NCBI RefSeq assembly: GCF_014041915.1
Contig: NZ_CP059472.1
Location: 2,232,001 to 2,296,000 of the forward strand
DNA length: 64,000 nt
DNA from: Marnyiella aurantia
GTDB taxonomy: Bacteria; Bacteroidota; Bacteroidia; Flavobacteriales; Weeksellaceae
Direction of reading: 5' to 3'
Shown here: piece after piece, positions 24,902-33,020 of the stretch
How the letters are laid out: every line of letters begins with the position of its first letter
How positions within the stretch are numbered: position 1 is the first letter of the stretch
The notes under the pieces: model-generated
Told to the model about the DNA's origin: nothing
The model's input: only the letters and a program-made list of their open reading frames with translations
The model's database searches: none
Made by a program: the position numbers and the translations under genes

Positions 24902-25741
24902 TTACCAGCTCTCTATTAATTTTGGCAGCAGGCCGGTATAACCGTAACGCACAAGACCAATAAATGCCAGCATGAAAACAGCTGTAATTATATAAAACAG
25001 GGAGATGAAGTAAGTTAGGAACATGGACCAAAAGGAGCGAATAATGACGAACCGCTTGCGTACACAGTCGCAAAACTGAATTAACGAAATCGTGATTAGG
25101 AGCCACGAGATTAAATAGAACCAACCTATGCTTATACCGGCTAATTGATTAAACGGAATAAAAAAAGCATATACCGCTAAAGACTGCGCGGTAAGAAAAA
25201 GCAGGATTACAAGCCATTCCGCGTAATTATATCTGTATTTTCTGAAACCCAGATAAAAACCAAGTGCAGCAGCGGGCAGCATAAGCAATACTGTTATGGC
25301 AAAATGGCCTCCCAGCCAGTTAAATATCTCCCGGAAATACTCAATAAGGCCTTGAAAGTCAACATACTTGGATGCTGCTGTGTCAGTGATTTGGGTGGTG
25401 ATTCTTTCACCTTCTTCCTGGTTCTCCGTCCGGGGTTTCAACATATACTGAATAAGCGAGCACAGAGATCCAAGAATCACCACCAGCAAAAGAGGTTTAA
25501 AATGCGGTTGCCTTTTTCCGTCCAGGTAGTCGCGGAGCATATGACCTGGTCGCGTAAACAGTTGTCGCAAGGTATATAGGATTCCGCCGTCTACATGAAA
25601 TATTCCATGCTGAATTTCGTGAATGAGAAAATGAAAATCAATGCGGTGTGTAGCAGTCTTTTGGCCACAGTGGTGGCAGAATTTCTGATGCAGAAGCAGA
25701 TGTTGCCCACAGTTCTTGCATCTTTTGTCAGGCTGGATCAT
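24902..25741 (-). CDS. DUF3667 membrane protein with zinc ribbon
   Basis: 279 aa. The N-terminus is a zinc ribbon, CKNCGQ(x8)CHHCGQ (residues 8-26), followed by the DUF3667 region (HEIQHGIFHVDGGILYTLRQ, LFTRPGHMLRDYLDGKRQPH) and about five membrane helices. The family is widespread in Bacteroidota and its function is unknown. The long spacer before it (25742-26014) and the separate phosphorylase promoter suggest independent transcription. Confidence 0.85.
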   Translation of the reverse strand: MIQPDKRCKNCGQHLLLHQKFCHHCGQKTATHRIDFHFLIHEIQHGIFHVDGGILYTLRQLFTRPGHMLRDYLDGKRQPHFKPLLLVVILGSLCSLIQYMLKPRTENQEEGERITTQITDTAASKYVDFQGLIEYFREIFNWLGGHFAITVLLMLPAAALGFYLGFRKYRYNYAEWLVILLFLTAQSLAVYAFFIPFNQLAGISIGWFYLISWLLITISLIQFCDCVRKRFVIIRSFWSMFLTYFISLFYIITAVFMLAFIGLVRYGYTGLLPKLIESW

Positions 25742-25868
25742 CAGTTTGTTTTTATCAAATTTATAAAAAGAGATGCAAAGAGTTGTGAAAGCTTTACGAA
25801 ATATCGTATTCTGATGACTAATTTAAACATTAGAATTTCCGAACACGTTTAACAGAACGAAAACGGTT

Positions 25869-25918
25869 ACTTGCAAGTAGTTTTAATAAAACGGTCACAG
25901 ACTTCTACTGTGAAGTCG
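25869..25918. promoter_or_regulatory. Two short palindromes in the spacer between divergent genes
   Basis: TACTTGCAAGTA (25869-25880) is a perfect 12-bp palindrome, and GACTTC-TACTGT-GAAGTC (25901-25918) a 6-bp stem. They lie in the 273-nt spacer between the DUF3667 gene and the divergent cysteine-dioxygenase-like gene and could be operator sites, but no regulator is known. Confidence 0.3.
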
Positions 25919-26014
25919 TGGAATTTGTGATAATTATCAATGCTGATTTAAATCACTTAAAACTAGGTGTTTATGAATGTGTGCTGCGTAAATTTACTGC
26001 AATAAACTGTTGCT

Positions 26015-26605
26015 ATGGAAAGTTCAGAGAAGTATGTGGATCTAGCAGAAACCCTTGGGCAACTGAAAATCCATGCGCCACAGAGTTTCGAGGAGTTCTG
26101 TACTATGTTTTTGGGTTTTAATTTTATTGATTTTGATAATCACTTTCGTTTGTCAGGCATTATCGTGAAACAGAAAGAATTCATGTCGGTTCCTGTATTC
26201 CGTGGTAAGTTCATCGCTGAACTGCTGCTATGGGGTCCTGATACCTGCACTCCCATATATGATCACCATAAATTTGATATGAGGATAAAGGTTCTTAAAG
26301 GGCTGTTAACTGAAGTACTGTATCGTGAGAACGAAAATTTCATCGAATATGACGGGGTCTTTACTTCACTGCCAGGTCATGTTTTTCCGCAAAAGGAATA
26401 TGGAATACACTCAATGATAAACGGTTCAGGCGGAAGCTCGGTCAGCCTGCATCTGTATAATACCACAGATTTCGTCGTTAGTGATTTTAGATTGTTTGAT
26501 ACGGCACTAAGAAAGGTCTTTAAAATGTCCGGAAATTCAGATTCCTATACATGGTATCAGGCTGATTCTTTGACTGCTGAGGTTGTTAAGACAGAACTAG
26601 AGTAG
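26015..26605 (+). CDS. Cysteine-dioxygenase-like cupin with altered metal ligand
   Basis: 196 aa from ATG 26015. The sequence lines up with mammalian-type cysteine dioxygenase: ours WGPDTCTPIYDHHKFDM against WGEGHGSSIHDHTDSHC, VLKGLLTEVLY, GIHSM (third ligand His, residue 132) and SVSLHLYN (active-site Tyr 148). The first iron ligand His is Tyr82, the second is His84, and the Cys of the Cys-Tyr cofactor is Met89. The substrate-binding Arg region is also replaced. It therefore belongs to the CDO superfamily by pattern but probably does not have normal cysteine dioxygenase activity. No linked sulfur genes. The assignment is mine from recalled family motifs. Confidence 0.6.
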   Translation: MESSEKYVDLAETLGQLKIHAPQSFEEFCTMFLGFNFIDFDNHFRLSGIIVKQKEFMSVPVFRGKFIAELLLWGPDTCTPIYDHHKFDMRIKVLKGLLTEVLYRENENFIEYDGVFTSLPGHVFPQKEYGIHSMINGSGGSSVSLHLYNTTDFVVSDFRLFDTALRKVFKMSGNSDSYTWYQADSLTAEVVKTELE

Positions 26606-26686
26606 ATTGCAGATGTAAAAGATAAATTGCCGGAATGATTGTTCTGTTTTTGTGATATATAGGGGGCGCATATCGGGAATAATTAG

Positions 26687-26694
26687 TAAATTTG
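26687..26694 (+). promoter_or_regulatory. -7 box of mtaB
   Basis: TAAATTTG followed by CACC; the predicted transcript start is near 26700, just before the ATG at 26707. Confidence 0.5.
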
Positions 26695-26706
26695 CACCCA
26701 CAAAGT

Positions 26707-28056
26707 ATGAGGTCCATGAATACCAAAACAGCAGCATATCATACCTTGGGCTGCAAGCTCAATTTTGCTGAAACTTCCACCATTGCCAGGCAGCTTACGG
26801 AGGCCGGCTATTCTAAGGTGGACTTTGACGATGCGGCACAGGTGTATGTGATCAATACCTGCTCCGTTACCGAAAACGCTGACCGCGAATGTAAACTTCA
26901 TGTAAAACGTGCCATGAAGGCCAATCCGGAAGGACTTGTGGTCGTGGTGGGGTGTTATGCTCAGCTTAAACCTGAAGAAATTTCATGTATTGAAGGTGTA
27001 GACCTTGTATTGGGTGCCCGGGAAAAGTTCAACATCCTGAGTTATCTGGATGATCTGCAGAAATCCGGGCAGCATGCTACTGTACACTCCTGTGAGATTG
27101 AAGAGGCAGATTTTTTTACTGGAAGCTATTCTATTGGAGACCGTACCCGTGCTTTCCTTAAAGTGCAGGATGGCTGCGATTATAAATGTACCTACTGTAC
27201 AATCCCGCTGGCCCGCGGAATATCCCGTTCTGATACCATTGAAAATGTAGTGCGTCATGCTGAAGATATCTCGCGCAGAGGAATTAAAGAGATTGTTCTT
27301 ACCGGTGTTAATATCGGCGATTACGGTAAAGGGGAGTTCGGCAACAAAAAACATGAACATACCTTCCTGGATCTTATTTCCGAACTGGACCGCGTAAACG
27401 GAATCGAAAGGATACGAATCTCTTCTATTGAGCCAAACCTTCTGAAGGACGAAAGTATTGCACTTGTAGCTGCCAGCCGCAGTTTTGTTCCCCATTTTCA
27501 TATCCCGCTGCAGTCGGGCAGTGATGAAGTTCTGAAGAAGATGAAGCGCCGCTACCTTACCGGTCTTTATGAAGACCGTATAAACAGCATACGTACTTTG
27601 ATGCCTCATGCCGCGATAGGTGTTGATGTGATTGTTGGTTTCCCCGGGGAAACTGAAGCGCATTTTATGGAAACCTATCAGTTTATTAGCAGATTACCTG
27701 TGAGTTATCTCCATGTCTTTACGTACTCCGAAAGAGAGAATACCGAAGCTGCGGCCATGGAAGGCATAGTGCCGGTTGCAGAGCGTAAAAGGAGGAATAA
27801 AATGCTCAGAATACTTTCGGAGAAAAAGAAAATGGCCTTTTATGAAAACCAGCTTGGGAATTCATTTCCTGTGCTGTGGGAGCATGATGTAAAAGCTGGG
27901 ATGATGTTCGGCTTTACCGAAAATTATATCCGTGTAAAAAAACCGTTTGACGAAAGTTCTGTGAACCAAATTGAGACTGTAAAACTGTTCAGAACCGAAC
28001 AGGATGGAACAGTTACAGTCATTCCGACATTCGAAAATTTTCTGGTCAGCGTTTAA
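26707..28056 (+). CDS. mtaB: tRNA t6A37 methylthiotransferase MtaB
   Basis: 449 aa from ATG 26707; ATG 26716 (MNTKTAAYHTLGCK) is also possible. The N-terminal UPF0004 domain carries the three Cys of the auxiliary cluster: TLGCKLNFAE, INTCSVTENAD and VVGCYAQL. The radical-SAM domain has CDYKCTYCTIPLARG (CxxxCxxC), followed by the TRAM region near the C-terminus. The enzyme converts t6A to ms2t6A at position 37 of ANN-decoding tRNAs. The KLNFAE signature fits MtaB, not RimO or MiaB. It is monocistronic with a terminator just downstream. Confidence 0.93.
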   Translation: MRSMNTKTAAYHTLGCKLNFAETSTIARQLTEAGYSKVDFDDAAQVYVINTCSVTENADRECKLHVKRAMKANPEGLVVVVGCYAQLKPEEISCIEGVDLVLGAREKFNILSYLDDLQKSGQHATVHSCEIEEADFFTGSYSIGDRTRAFLKVQDGCDYKCTYCTIPLARGISRSDTIENVVRHAEDISRRGIKEIVLTGVNIGDYGKGEFGNKKHEHTFLDLISELDRVNGIERIRISSIEPNLLKDESIALVAASRSFVPHFHIPLQSGSDEVLKKMKRRYLTGLYEDRINSIRTLMPHAAIGVDVIVGFPGETEAHFMETYQFISRLPVSYLHVFTYSERENTEAAAMEGIVPVAERKRRNKMLRILSEKKKMAFYENQLGNSFPVLWEHDVKAGMMFGFTENYIRVKKPFDESSVNQIETVKLFRTEQDGTVTVIPTFENFLVSV

Positions 28057-28077
28057 AATTAAATTATTTACTTTTAT

Positions 28078-28099
28078 TCCGCTGGACTATACCAGCGGA
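28078..28099 (+). terminator. mtaB terminator
   Basis: TCCGCTGG-ACTATA-CCAGCGGA, 8-bp stem followed by CTTTTGTTA. Confidence 0.8.
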
Positions 28100-28174
28100 C
28101 TTTTGTTATATGCATAAATCAATAATAATTAATAATTAATCAGTTTACTAACCAATACCATTATATTTTTTACC

Positions 28175-29689
28175 ATGAGAGATAAGTTTTTAGTCTGGGG
28201 CGCAATACTTGTAGTAGGAACACTGGTCGTGTCGCTGCTGATCCGTGCACATTACTGGATTCCCATCCTGCTGCTGTGTTTTTATTTACTGGGACTGTAT
28301 AACATTACCCAATCTAAGCATGCCATCTTACGAAACTTCCCGGTTTTGGGATATTTCCGTTATTTCTTCGAAGGTATTTCACCGGAAATGCAGCAGTATT
28401 TTATCGAAAGGGAAACCGACGGCAAGCCTTTTCCCCGAAATGAGCGTTCCGCTGCCTACAGAAGGGCCAAGAATCTAGGCGATACGGTAGCCTTCGGTAC
28501 ACAGTTGGACATTAACCACAGGAAATATGAAGGTATTAAACATTCCATCTACGCAAAGTCGCCTAAAGAGGAACTTCCGCGTGTCCTGGTGGGCAATGAA
28601 CAATGTGCAAAACCTTACAGTGCTTCACTTTTCAATATCTCTGCAATGAGTTTTGGCTCCCTTAGTGACCGTGCGCAGCTATCACTGAATAAAGGAGCAA
28701 AAAAGGGTAATTTTTACCACAATACCGGCGAGGGTGGAATATCAACTTATCACCTGGAAGGTGGCGATCTTTGCTGGCAAATCGGTACCGGATATTTTGG
28801 ATGTCGCGACGAGCACGGCAAATTCTCACCGGAACTCTTCGCTCAGAAGGCCAGTATCGAAAATGTGAAGATGATTGAAATTAAACTTTCACAGGGCGCC
28901 AAACCAGGACATGGTGGTGTCTTGCCTGGAGTTAAAAATACACCTGAGATTGCAAAAATCAGACACGTCATGCCTGGTATGACTATTATTTCGCCACCAG
29001 GGCATTCTTCATTTTCAGATGCTGCAGGATTGTTAAGATTTGTACATCAGCTGCGGGAACTCTCGGGAGGAAAACCTGTGGGTTTCAAACTCTGTATCGG
29101 TGATACGAAGGAGTTTGAAGATATCTGTGTACAAATGAACGTTTTGAAAATATATCCCGATTTTATTACCGTTGACGGAGCCGAAGGTGGAACCGGTGCT
29201 GCACCGCCAGAGTTTTCGGATGGTGTAGGGATGCCTTTGGAACCTGCATTGATTTTCGTAAATTCAACACTTACCAATTACAACCTTAGAGACAAACTGA
29301 GAGTTATTGCCAGTGGTAAAGTGCTCACCAGCCTCGATATTCTGCGTGCGGTGGCTATGGGTGCCGATATCTGTAACAATGCCCGTGGATTTATGTTTGC
29401 ACTTGGTTGCATTCAAGCCTTAAGATGTAATACCAATGCATGTCCTACCGGTGTGGCCACGCAGGATAAAATGCTGATTAAGGGTCTTGATGTTACAGAT
29501 AAATCTGAACGTGTCTATCACTTCCATAAGAACACCTTAAGAACCTGTAATGAGCTTATTGCAGCTGCAGGGCGCGAGACTTACGAGGAAGTGGATGCCA
29601 GCATGTTTATGCGTGGAGATGAGTTTGAACATCTGTCCGATGTTTACTTCCCGGATATCCTGGGAAATGTGAAAAACAGACGTAACTAA
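28175..29689 (+). CDS. FMN-binding glutamate-synthase-family protein, membrane-anchored
   Basis: 504 aa. Two membrane helices at the start (FLVWGAILVVGTLVVSLLI, YWIPILLLCFYLLGLYNI), then a GltS central-type FMN barrel: MSFGSLSDRAQLSLNKGA, GEGGISTYH, KLSQGAKPGHGGVLPG, DFITVDGAEGGTGAAP. A C-x5-C-x4-C motif at about 412-423 (GCIQALRCNTNACPTGV) matches the 3Fe-4S site of glutamate synthase. There is no glutaminase domain and no small subunit nearby, so the reaction is unknown; archaeal-type GltS and other amino-acid oxidoreductases are options. The membrane anchor suggests electron exchange with the membrane. Confidence 0.85.
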   Translation: MRDKFLVWGAILVVGTLVVSLLIRAHYWIPILLLCFYLLGLYNITQSKHAILRNFPVLGYFRYFFEGISPEMQQYFIERETDGKPFPRNERSAAYRRAKNLGDTVAFGTQLDINHRKYEGIKHSIYAKSPKEELPRVLVGNEQCAKPYSASLFNISAMSFGSLSDRAQLSLNKGAKKGNFYHNTGEGGISTYHLEGGDLCWQIGTGYFGCRDEHGKFSPELFAQKASIENVKMIEIKLSQGAKPGHGGVLPGVKNTPEIAKIRHVMPGMTIISPPGHSSFSDAAGLLRFVHQLRELSGGKPVGFKLCIGDTKEFEDICVQMNVLKIYPDFITVDGAEGGTGAAPPEFSDGVGMPLEPALIFVNSTLTNYNLRDKLRVIASGKVLTSLDILRAVAMGADICNNARGFMFALGCIQALRCNTNACPTGVATQDKMLIKGLDVTDKSERVYHFHKNTLRTCNELIAAAGRETYEEVDASMFMRGDEFEHLSDVYFPDILGNVKNRRN

Positions 29690-29692
29690 AAG

Positions 29693-29723
29693 AAGAAGGA
29701 GGTTCAATTTGAACCTCCTTCTT
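29693..29723. terminator. Bidirectional terminator
   Basis: AAGAAGGAGGTTCAAATTTGAACCTCCTTCTT-type perfect inverted repeat followed by TTTATC, between the GltS-like gene and the convergent lipoprotein gene. Confidence 0.85.
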
Positions 29724-29745
29724 TTTATCTTTATTAACCCGATGC

Positions 29746-30477
29746 TTATGGGCGGGGCGTTGTTTTATACACCTGAAAATTGAATATTACGCTTCTGTTT
29801 CGCATAGAATAACCTGCATGGCTGTAGTGAGGATCTCTCGCAAATGCCGCGCGGGACGGAACAATGATCACGCCCTGTAGGTTATAACCGCTGTCATCAC
29901 TAAGGTCGAAAGCTCTGAAATTCTGCAGCGCTTCACGGAATCCTTCAATCTCATAAAAACTTCTCTGTTTGGCCACATCAGCCGTAGCTGCATCCAGCAC
30001 GGATTGTTTTACATAGTAATAGGAAGGATCTACTTCAGGAACACCTGCGCCGTCTATCGAGCTTTTGAAGGCAAACGGTGCGATGAACGCTACATTGCCG
30101 TCTGTATTCGCAGCTACATATGAGTTAGCGCGTGACATCAGTCTTATGATATCTGTAGAACCGATTGCCGTTCCCGGATCCGGTTGTGCGCCCTGACGCA
30201 CGATGTAGATGACACCGGAAGGAAGAGTTACAGGACTCATCTCACTCAGTTTGGTATAATTGTCGTCCGCAGGATCAGTTTCACTAAAGGCCCGGATACT
30301 GCCCAGCGCATCAAGATAGTGTGCGGTCAAAAATTTCTGAATGGCCTGATCGTCATAAGAGTTCTGAACCTGCACTGTTTCCGGTTCTGTGTAAGTATCC
30401 GTTGGATCGTCTTCTTCCTTCCTGCACGAAGTAAGGGCAAAAAGGGCGACAGTGCTATATAGCAGAATTTTTTTCAT
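29746..30477 (-). CDS. FKBP-type peptidyl-prolyl isomerase-like lipoprotein
   Basis: 243 aa. MKKILLYSTVALFALTSC gives a lipobox LTSC, followed by an acidic linker (RKEEDDPTDTYTEPE) and a Bacteroidota-specific FKBP-like domain whose C-terminal part (GFREALQNFRAFDLSDDSGY, then QGVIIVPSRAAFARDPHYS) includes the FKBP end strand VIFNFQVYK. It is probably an outer-membrane-attached periplasmic foldase, possibly acting on secreted proteins; activity is unproved, since several FKBP active-site aromatics are not obvious. It is divergent from the S4 protein gene. Confidence 0.75.
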   Translation of the reverse strand: MKKILLYSTVALFALTSCRKEEDDPTDTYTEPETVQVQNSYDDQAIQKFLTAHYLDALGSIRAFSETDPADDNYTKLSEMSPVTLPSGVIYIVRQGAQPDPGTAIGSTDIIRLMSRANSYVAANTDGNVAFIAPFAFKSSIDGAGVPEVDPSYYYVKQSVLDAATADVAKQRSFYEIEGFREALQNFRAFDLSDDSGYNLQGVIIVPSRAAFARDPHYSHAGYSMRNRSVIFNFQVYKTTPRP

Positions 30478-30515
30478 TTTAAATTATTGGTTAAATTGCT
30501 GAAAATTATTTGACA

Positions 30516-30523
30516 CAAAAGTA
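30516..30523 (-). promoter_or_regulatory. -7 box of the FKBP-like lipoprotein gene
   Basis: TACTTTTG on the minus strand, 38 nt before the ATG at 30477, within the 55-nt gap between divergent genes. Confidence 0.45.
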
Positions 30524-30532
30524 TAAAAAATT

Positions 30533-30967
30533 ATGAGAATTGATAAGTTTTTGTGGAGTGTGCGGTTTTATAAGACCCGCAGCATTGCGGCAGACGAAAT
30601 AAAGAAGAACAGGGTTTTCATTGGAGAAAACACTGTAAAATCTTCTAAAGAGGTGAAGGAGGGAGATGTAATCAAGATCCGTAAAAACCAGATCAACTAT
30701 AAAATCAAGATTCTGCAGGTACCCAAAAGCCGTTTAGGTGCCAAGCTTGTTCCCCTGCATATCGTTGATCAGACAGACAAACAGGAATATGAACTGCTGA
30801 AACTGCGCCGTGACGAGCAGAATTACTACCGTTTGAAGGGAGAGGGTAGGCCTACAAAGAAAGACCGCCGGAGTATAGATGAGTTTACCGATGATGATAA
30901 TGATGTGACTGAAGATACAGAATGGGGTGATTTCTTCAGCGGTCTGGAGGAGGAAGAAGAGGACTAG
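30533..30967 (+). CDS. S4-domain RNA-binding protein (Hsp15-like)
   Basis: 144 aa. The S4 fold occupies residues 1-60 (MRIDKFLWSVRFYKTRSIAA, then DEIKKNRVFIGENTVKSSK), as in Hsp15, which binds stalled 50S subunits carrying nascent chain-tRNA. A basic middle segment (RPTKKDRRSIDEF) is followed by a strongly acidic tail (ending GLEEEEED). The stop codon overlaps that of the convergent shikimate kinase gene in CTAG. Confidence 0.85.
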   Translation: MRIDKFLWSVRFYKTRSIAADEIKKNRVFIGENTVKSSKEVKEGDVIKIRKNQINYKIKILQVPKSRLGAKLVPLHIVDQTDKQEYELLKLRRDEQNYYRLKGEGRPTKKDRRSIDEFTDDDNDVTEDTEWGDFFSGLEEEEED

Positions 30968-31476
30968 AAAACCAGCGAGGTAATTTCTTCAGCAATCTGG
31001 TCCGGAGACTTGCCCGCACAGTTTATAGTATACCGTGCCTGGCTGTAACAGGGATTGCGTTCGAACAAATGTTTAGCTATAAACTCCTGAAGTTCCTCAT
31101 CGGGAACTTTCGCAATAAGCGGTCTTTTTATCTTGTGCCTGCGCAGTCTGTCTGTAAGAACCGGTACGGGCGTCATCAGGAAAAAAGTGAGTGACCGGTG
31201 ATTCAGAGCTTCCATATTGTTGTAGTAGCATGGTGTACCACCCCCCAGGCTCAAAATGGCATTGTTTTTAGCCGCAAGCAATTCCTCCAGTACTTCTCTT
31301 TCCTGTTTGCGGAAGTAGATTTCACCTTTTTTTTCAAAGATATCACTGACGGGCATCCTGTTTTTTTTAGAAATCTCGCCATCGAGATCCACATACTCAA
31401 AATCCAGTTTTTCACTTAATAATTTGGATACGTGAGTTTTACCGCAACCCATGTATCCAAGCAGACTGATGATCAT
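30964..31476 (-). CDS. aroK: Shikimate kinase
   Basis: 170 aa. Walker A GYMGCGKTHVSKLL (residues 7-20), substrate-binding DLDGEISKKN (Asp33-type) and the SLGGGTPCY loop are present, and the lid region RPLIA(K) follows. It phosphorylates shikimate at O3 in aromatic amino-acid synthesis in the cytoplasm. The length is normal. It is monocistronic, convergent with the S4 gene, with which it shares 4 nt. Confidence 0.93.
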   Translation of the reverse strand: MIISLLGYMGCGKTHVSKLLSEKLDFEYVDLDGEISKKNRMPVSDIFEKKGEIYFRKQEREVLEELLAAKNNAILSLGGGTPCYYNNMEALNHRSLTFFLMTPVPVLTDRLRRHKIKRPLIAKVPDEELQEFIAKHLFERNPCYSQARYTINCAGKSPDQIAEEITSLVF

Positions 31477-31506
31477 AGTTTTAATTTGTACAAAGTTGTA
31501 AATTTA

Positions 31507-31537
31507 TTTTGAGAGTTTAAAAAAAATCATATCTTTG
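31507..31537 (+). promoter_or_regulatory. Promoter of the Lys-Leu-Lys tRNA cluster
   Basis: TTTTG at 31507-31511 and TATCTTTG at 31530-31537, 18 nt between the TTG and the -7 box, an excellent match to the Bacteroidota sigma-ABfr consensus. It is 40 nt upstream of the first tRNA. Confidence 0.7.
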
Positions 31538-31577
31538 CACCACTTTTTAGAACAGGATATCTGGGATGAAAATGACC

Positions 31578-31650
31578 GACTTGGTAGCTCAGCTGGTAGA
31601 GCAATACACTTTTAATGTATGGGTCCTGGGTTCGAACCCCAGCCAAGTCA
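31578..31650 (+). tRNA. tRNA-Lys(TTT), copy 1
   Basis: 73 nt. Acceptor GACTTGG pairs with CCAAGTC; anticodon loop CTTTTAA within the TACA/TGTA stem gives anticodon TTT; T arm GGGTTCGAACCCC. No CCA is encoded. Confidence 0.97.
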
Positions 31651-31685
31651 CAAACAAGAATTCCTGCAGCAATGACGGATTTTTT

Positions 31686-31768
31686 GCCTGTGTGGTGAAA
31701 TTGGTAGACACGCCATCTTGAGGGGGTGGTTTCCTATGGATGTGCTGGTTCGAGTCCAGTCGCAGGCA
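31686..31768 (+). tRNA. tRNA-Leu(GAG)
   Basis: 83 nt with a long variable arm. Acceptor GCCTGTG pairs with CGCAGGC (one G-T); anticodon stem CCATC/GGTGG around TTGAGGG gives anticodon GAG. Confidence 0.93.
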
Positions 31769-31805
31769 CACAAGAAATGACGGTAAACCGTTTCAATCAC
31801 AGACC

Positions 31806-31878
31806 GACCTGGTAGCTCAGCTGGTAGAGCAATACACTTTTAATGTATGGGTCCTGGGTTCGAGCCCCAGCCAGGTCA
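31806..31878 (+). tRNA. tRNA-Lys(TTT), copy 2
   Basis: 73 nt, nearly identical to copy 1. It differs by a compensatory acceptor change (T-A to C-G: GACCTGG/CCAGGTC) and one A-to-G change in the T loop. Confidence 0.97.
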
Positions 31879-31932
31879 CAGATTTGCTGCAAAGTAAATT
31901 TTTTTCATATTAATATTTTGTGATTTGGTGTT

Positions 31933-31960
31933 CAAAAGCCTTCCTTACGGGAGGCTTTTG
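31933..31960. terminator. Bidirectional terminator between tRNAs and panC
   Basis: CAAAAGCCTTCC-TTAC-GGGAGGCTTTTG hairpin with A- and T-rich flanks (one internal mismatch). Confidence 0.8.
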
Positions 31961-31976
31961 ATATTTCAGGATGTTT

Positions 31977-32825
31977 CTAATCCAGATGCAGGTTATCTAT
32001 AAGACGTACGTTTCCTACAAATACCACCAGGAATGCCCGGTAGGACCGGTCTTTATAAAAGAAATCCGTTTCCTTCAGCGTCTCTTCATCGGCAATTATA
32101 AAATATTCCATAACCATTCCCGGCGTGCTGTTGAAGATTTCAGTGACGCGGTTGTTAATTTCCGGAACGCTGACCACGCGGAACCAGTCATTCACTTTCA
32201 GCAGGGTTTCGTACAGAACTGTAGCTGCCTCACGCTGTTCCGGTGTCAGTCTGGAGTTGCGGGAACTCCTGGCAAGTCCATTTTCCAGTCTCTGGGTTGG
32301 TATTCCCTTTACAGTAACCGGCAAATTTTTCTGCTTAACCAGGTTTTTCACTATTGCCAGCTGCTGATAATCCTTCTCGCCAAAATAAGCATTGTCCGGC
32401 TGCACCTGCCGCAACAGTTCTTCCACTACAGTGCCCACGCCGTCGAAATGTCCGGGACGGGAGGCTCCTTCCATCTGGTCTTCCAAACCGTCAAAAGAAT
32501 AATGTTTACTTTTAATTCCCTCAGGGTAGATATCCACTGCTTCCGGCAGGTAAACTGCATGAACGACTCCTGAGTCCTGAAGTTTTTCAAGATCTGCTTC
32601 AATAGTGCGTGGGTACTTAGTAAGATCCTCAGGGTTATTAAACTGGGTGGGATTTACAAATATAGAGGATATTATCAGGTCATTTTCTGCTGAAGCTGAT
32701 TCATAAAGCGCAATATGTCCTTCATGCAGCGCCCCCATTGTAGGCGCAAATCCTATCACTTTTCCCATCTCTCTGTTACGCTCTACAAAAGCTACAAGTG
32801 CTGCTTTATTCCTGAATATCTCCAT
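31977..32825 (-). CDS. panC: Pantoate--beta-alanine ligase
   Basis: 282 aa. The HIGH-type motif PTMGALHEGH (residues about 28-37), VNPTQFNNPEDLTKYPRT, FGEKDYQQLAIVKNLV and the KMSKS-like SSRNSRLTPEQR are all present. It joins pantoate and beta-alanine using ATP, the last step of pantothenate synthesis. The length is normal. It is divergent from the glycogen-synthase-like gene, with a 195-nt spacer. Confidence 0.95.
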   Translation of the reverse strand: MEIFRNKAALVAFVERNREMGKVIGFAPTMGALHEGHIALYESASAENDLIISSIFVNPTQFNNPEDLTKYPRTIEADLEKLQDSGVVHAVYLPEAVDIYPEGIKSKHYSFDGLEDQMEGASRPGHFDGVGTVVEELLRQVQPDNAYFGEKDYQQLAIVKNLVKQKNLPVTVKGIPTQRLENGLARSSRNSRLTPEQREAATVLYETLLKVNDWFRVVSVPEINNRVTEIFNSTPGMVMEYFIIADEETLKETDFFYKDRSYRAFLVVFVGNVRLIDNLHLD

Positions 32826-32964
32826 AGTATTTTAGTGTGGAGGTAAATTTATAAAATAATTGGAAAATTTCGGAAGTCTGCCCTGCTAATTTGAATCTGC
32901 CTTAAATATAAGGCCAGAACTGTATTAATATGTGTTAATAAAAATGTTTTAACTCAGAAATTTG

Positions 32965-32972
32965 TAAATTTG
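32965..32972 (+). promoter_or_regulatory. -7 box of the glycogen-synthase-like gene
   Basis: TAAATTTG followed by CAGAATA, 48 nt before ATG 33021. The -33 region has only TGTTTT. Confidence 0.45.
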
Positions 32973-33020
32973 CAGAATAACGTGTTTTGAAATTACTCAA
33001 AGCTCATACGAAAAGAAATT

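Noticed and set aside
26983-27663. 226-codon open frame on the minus strand inside mtaB
   Set aside because: It is the antisense of the radical-SAM gene; its translation has no domain-like features, and all motifs read from the plus strand.
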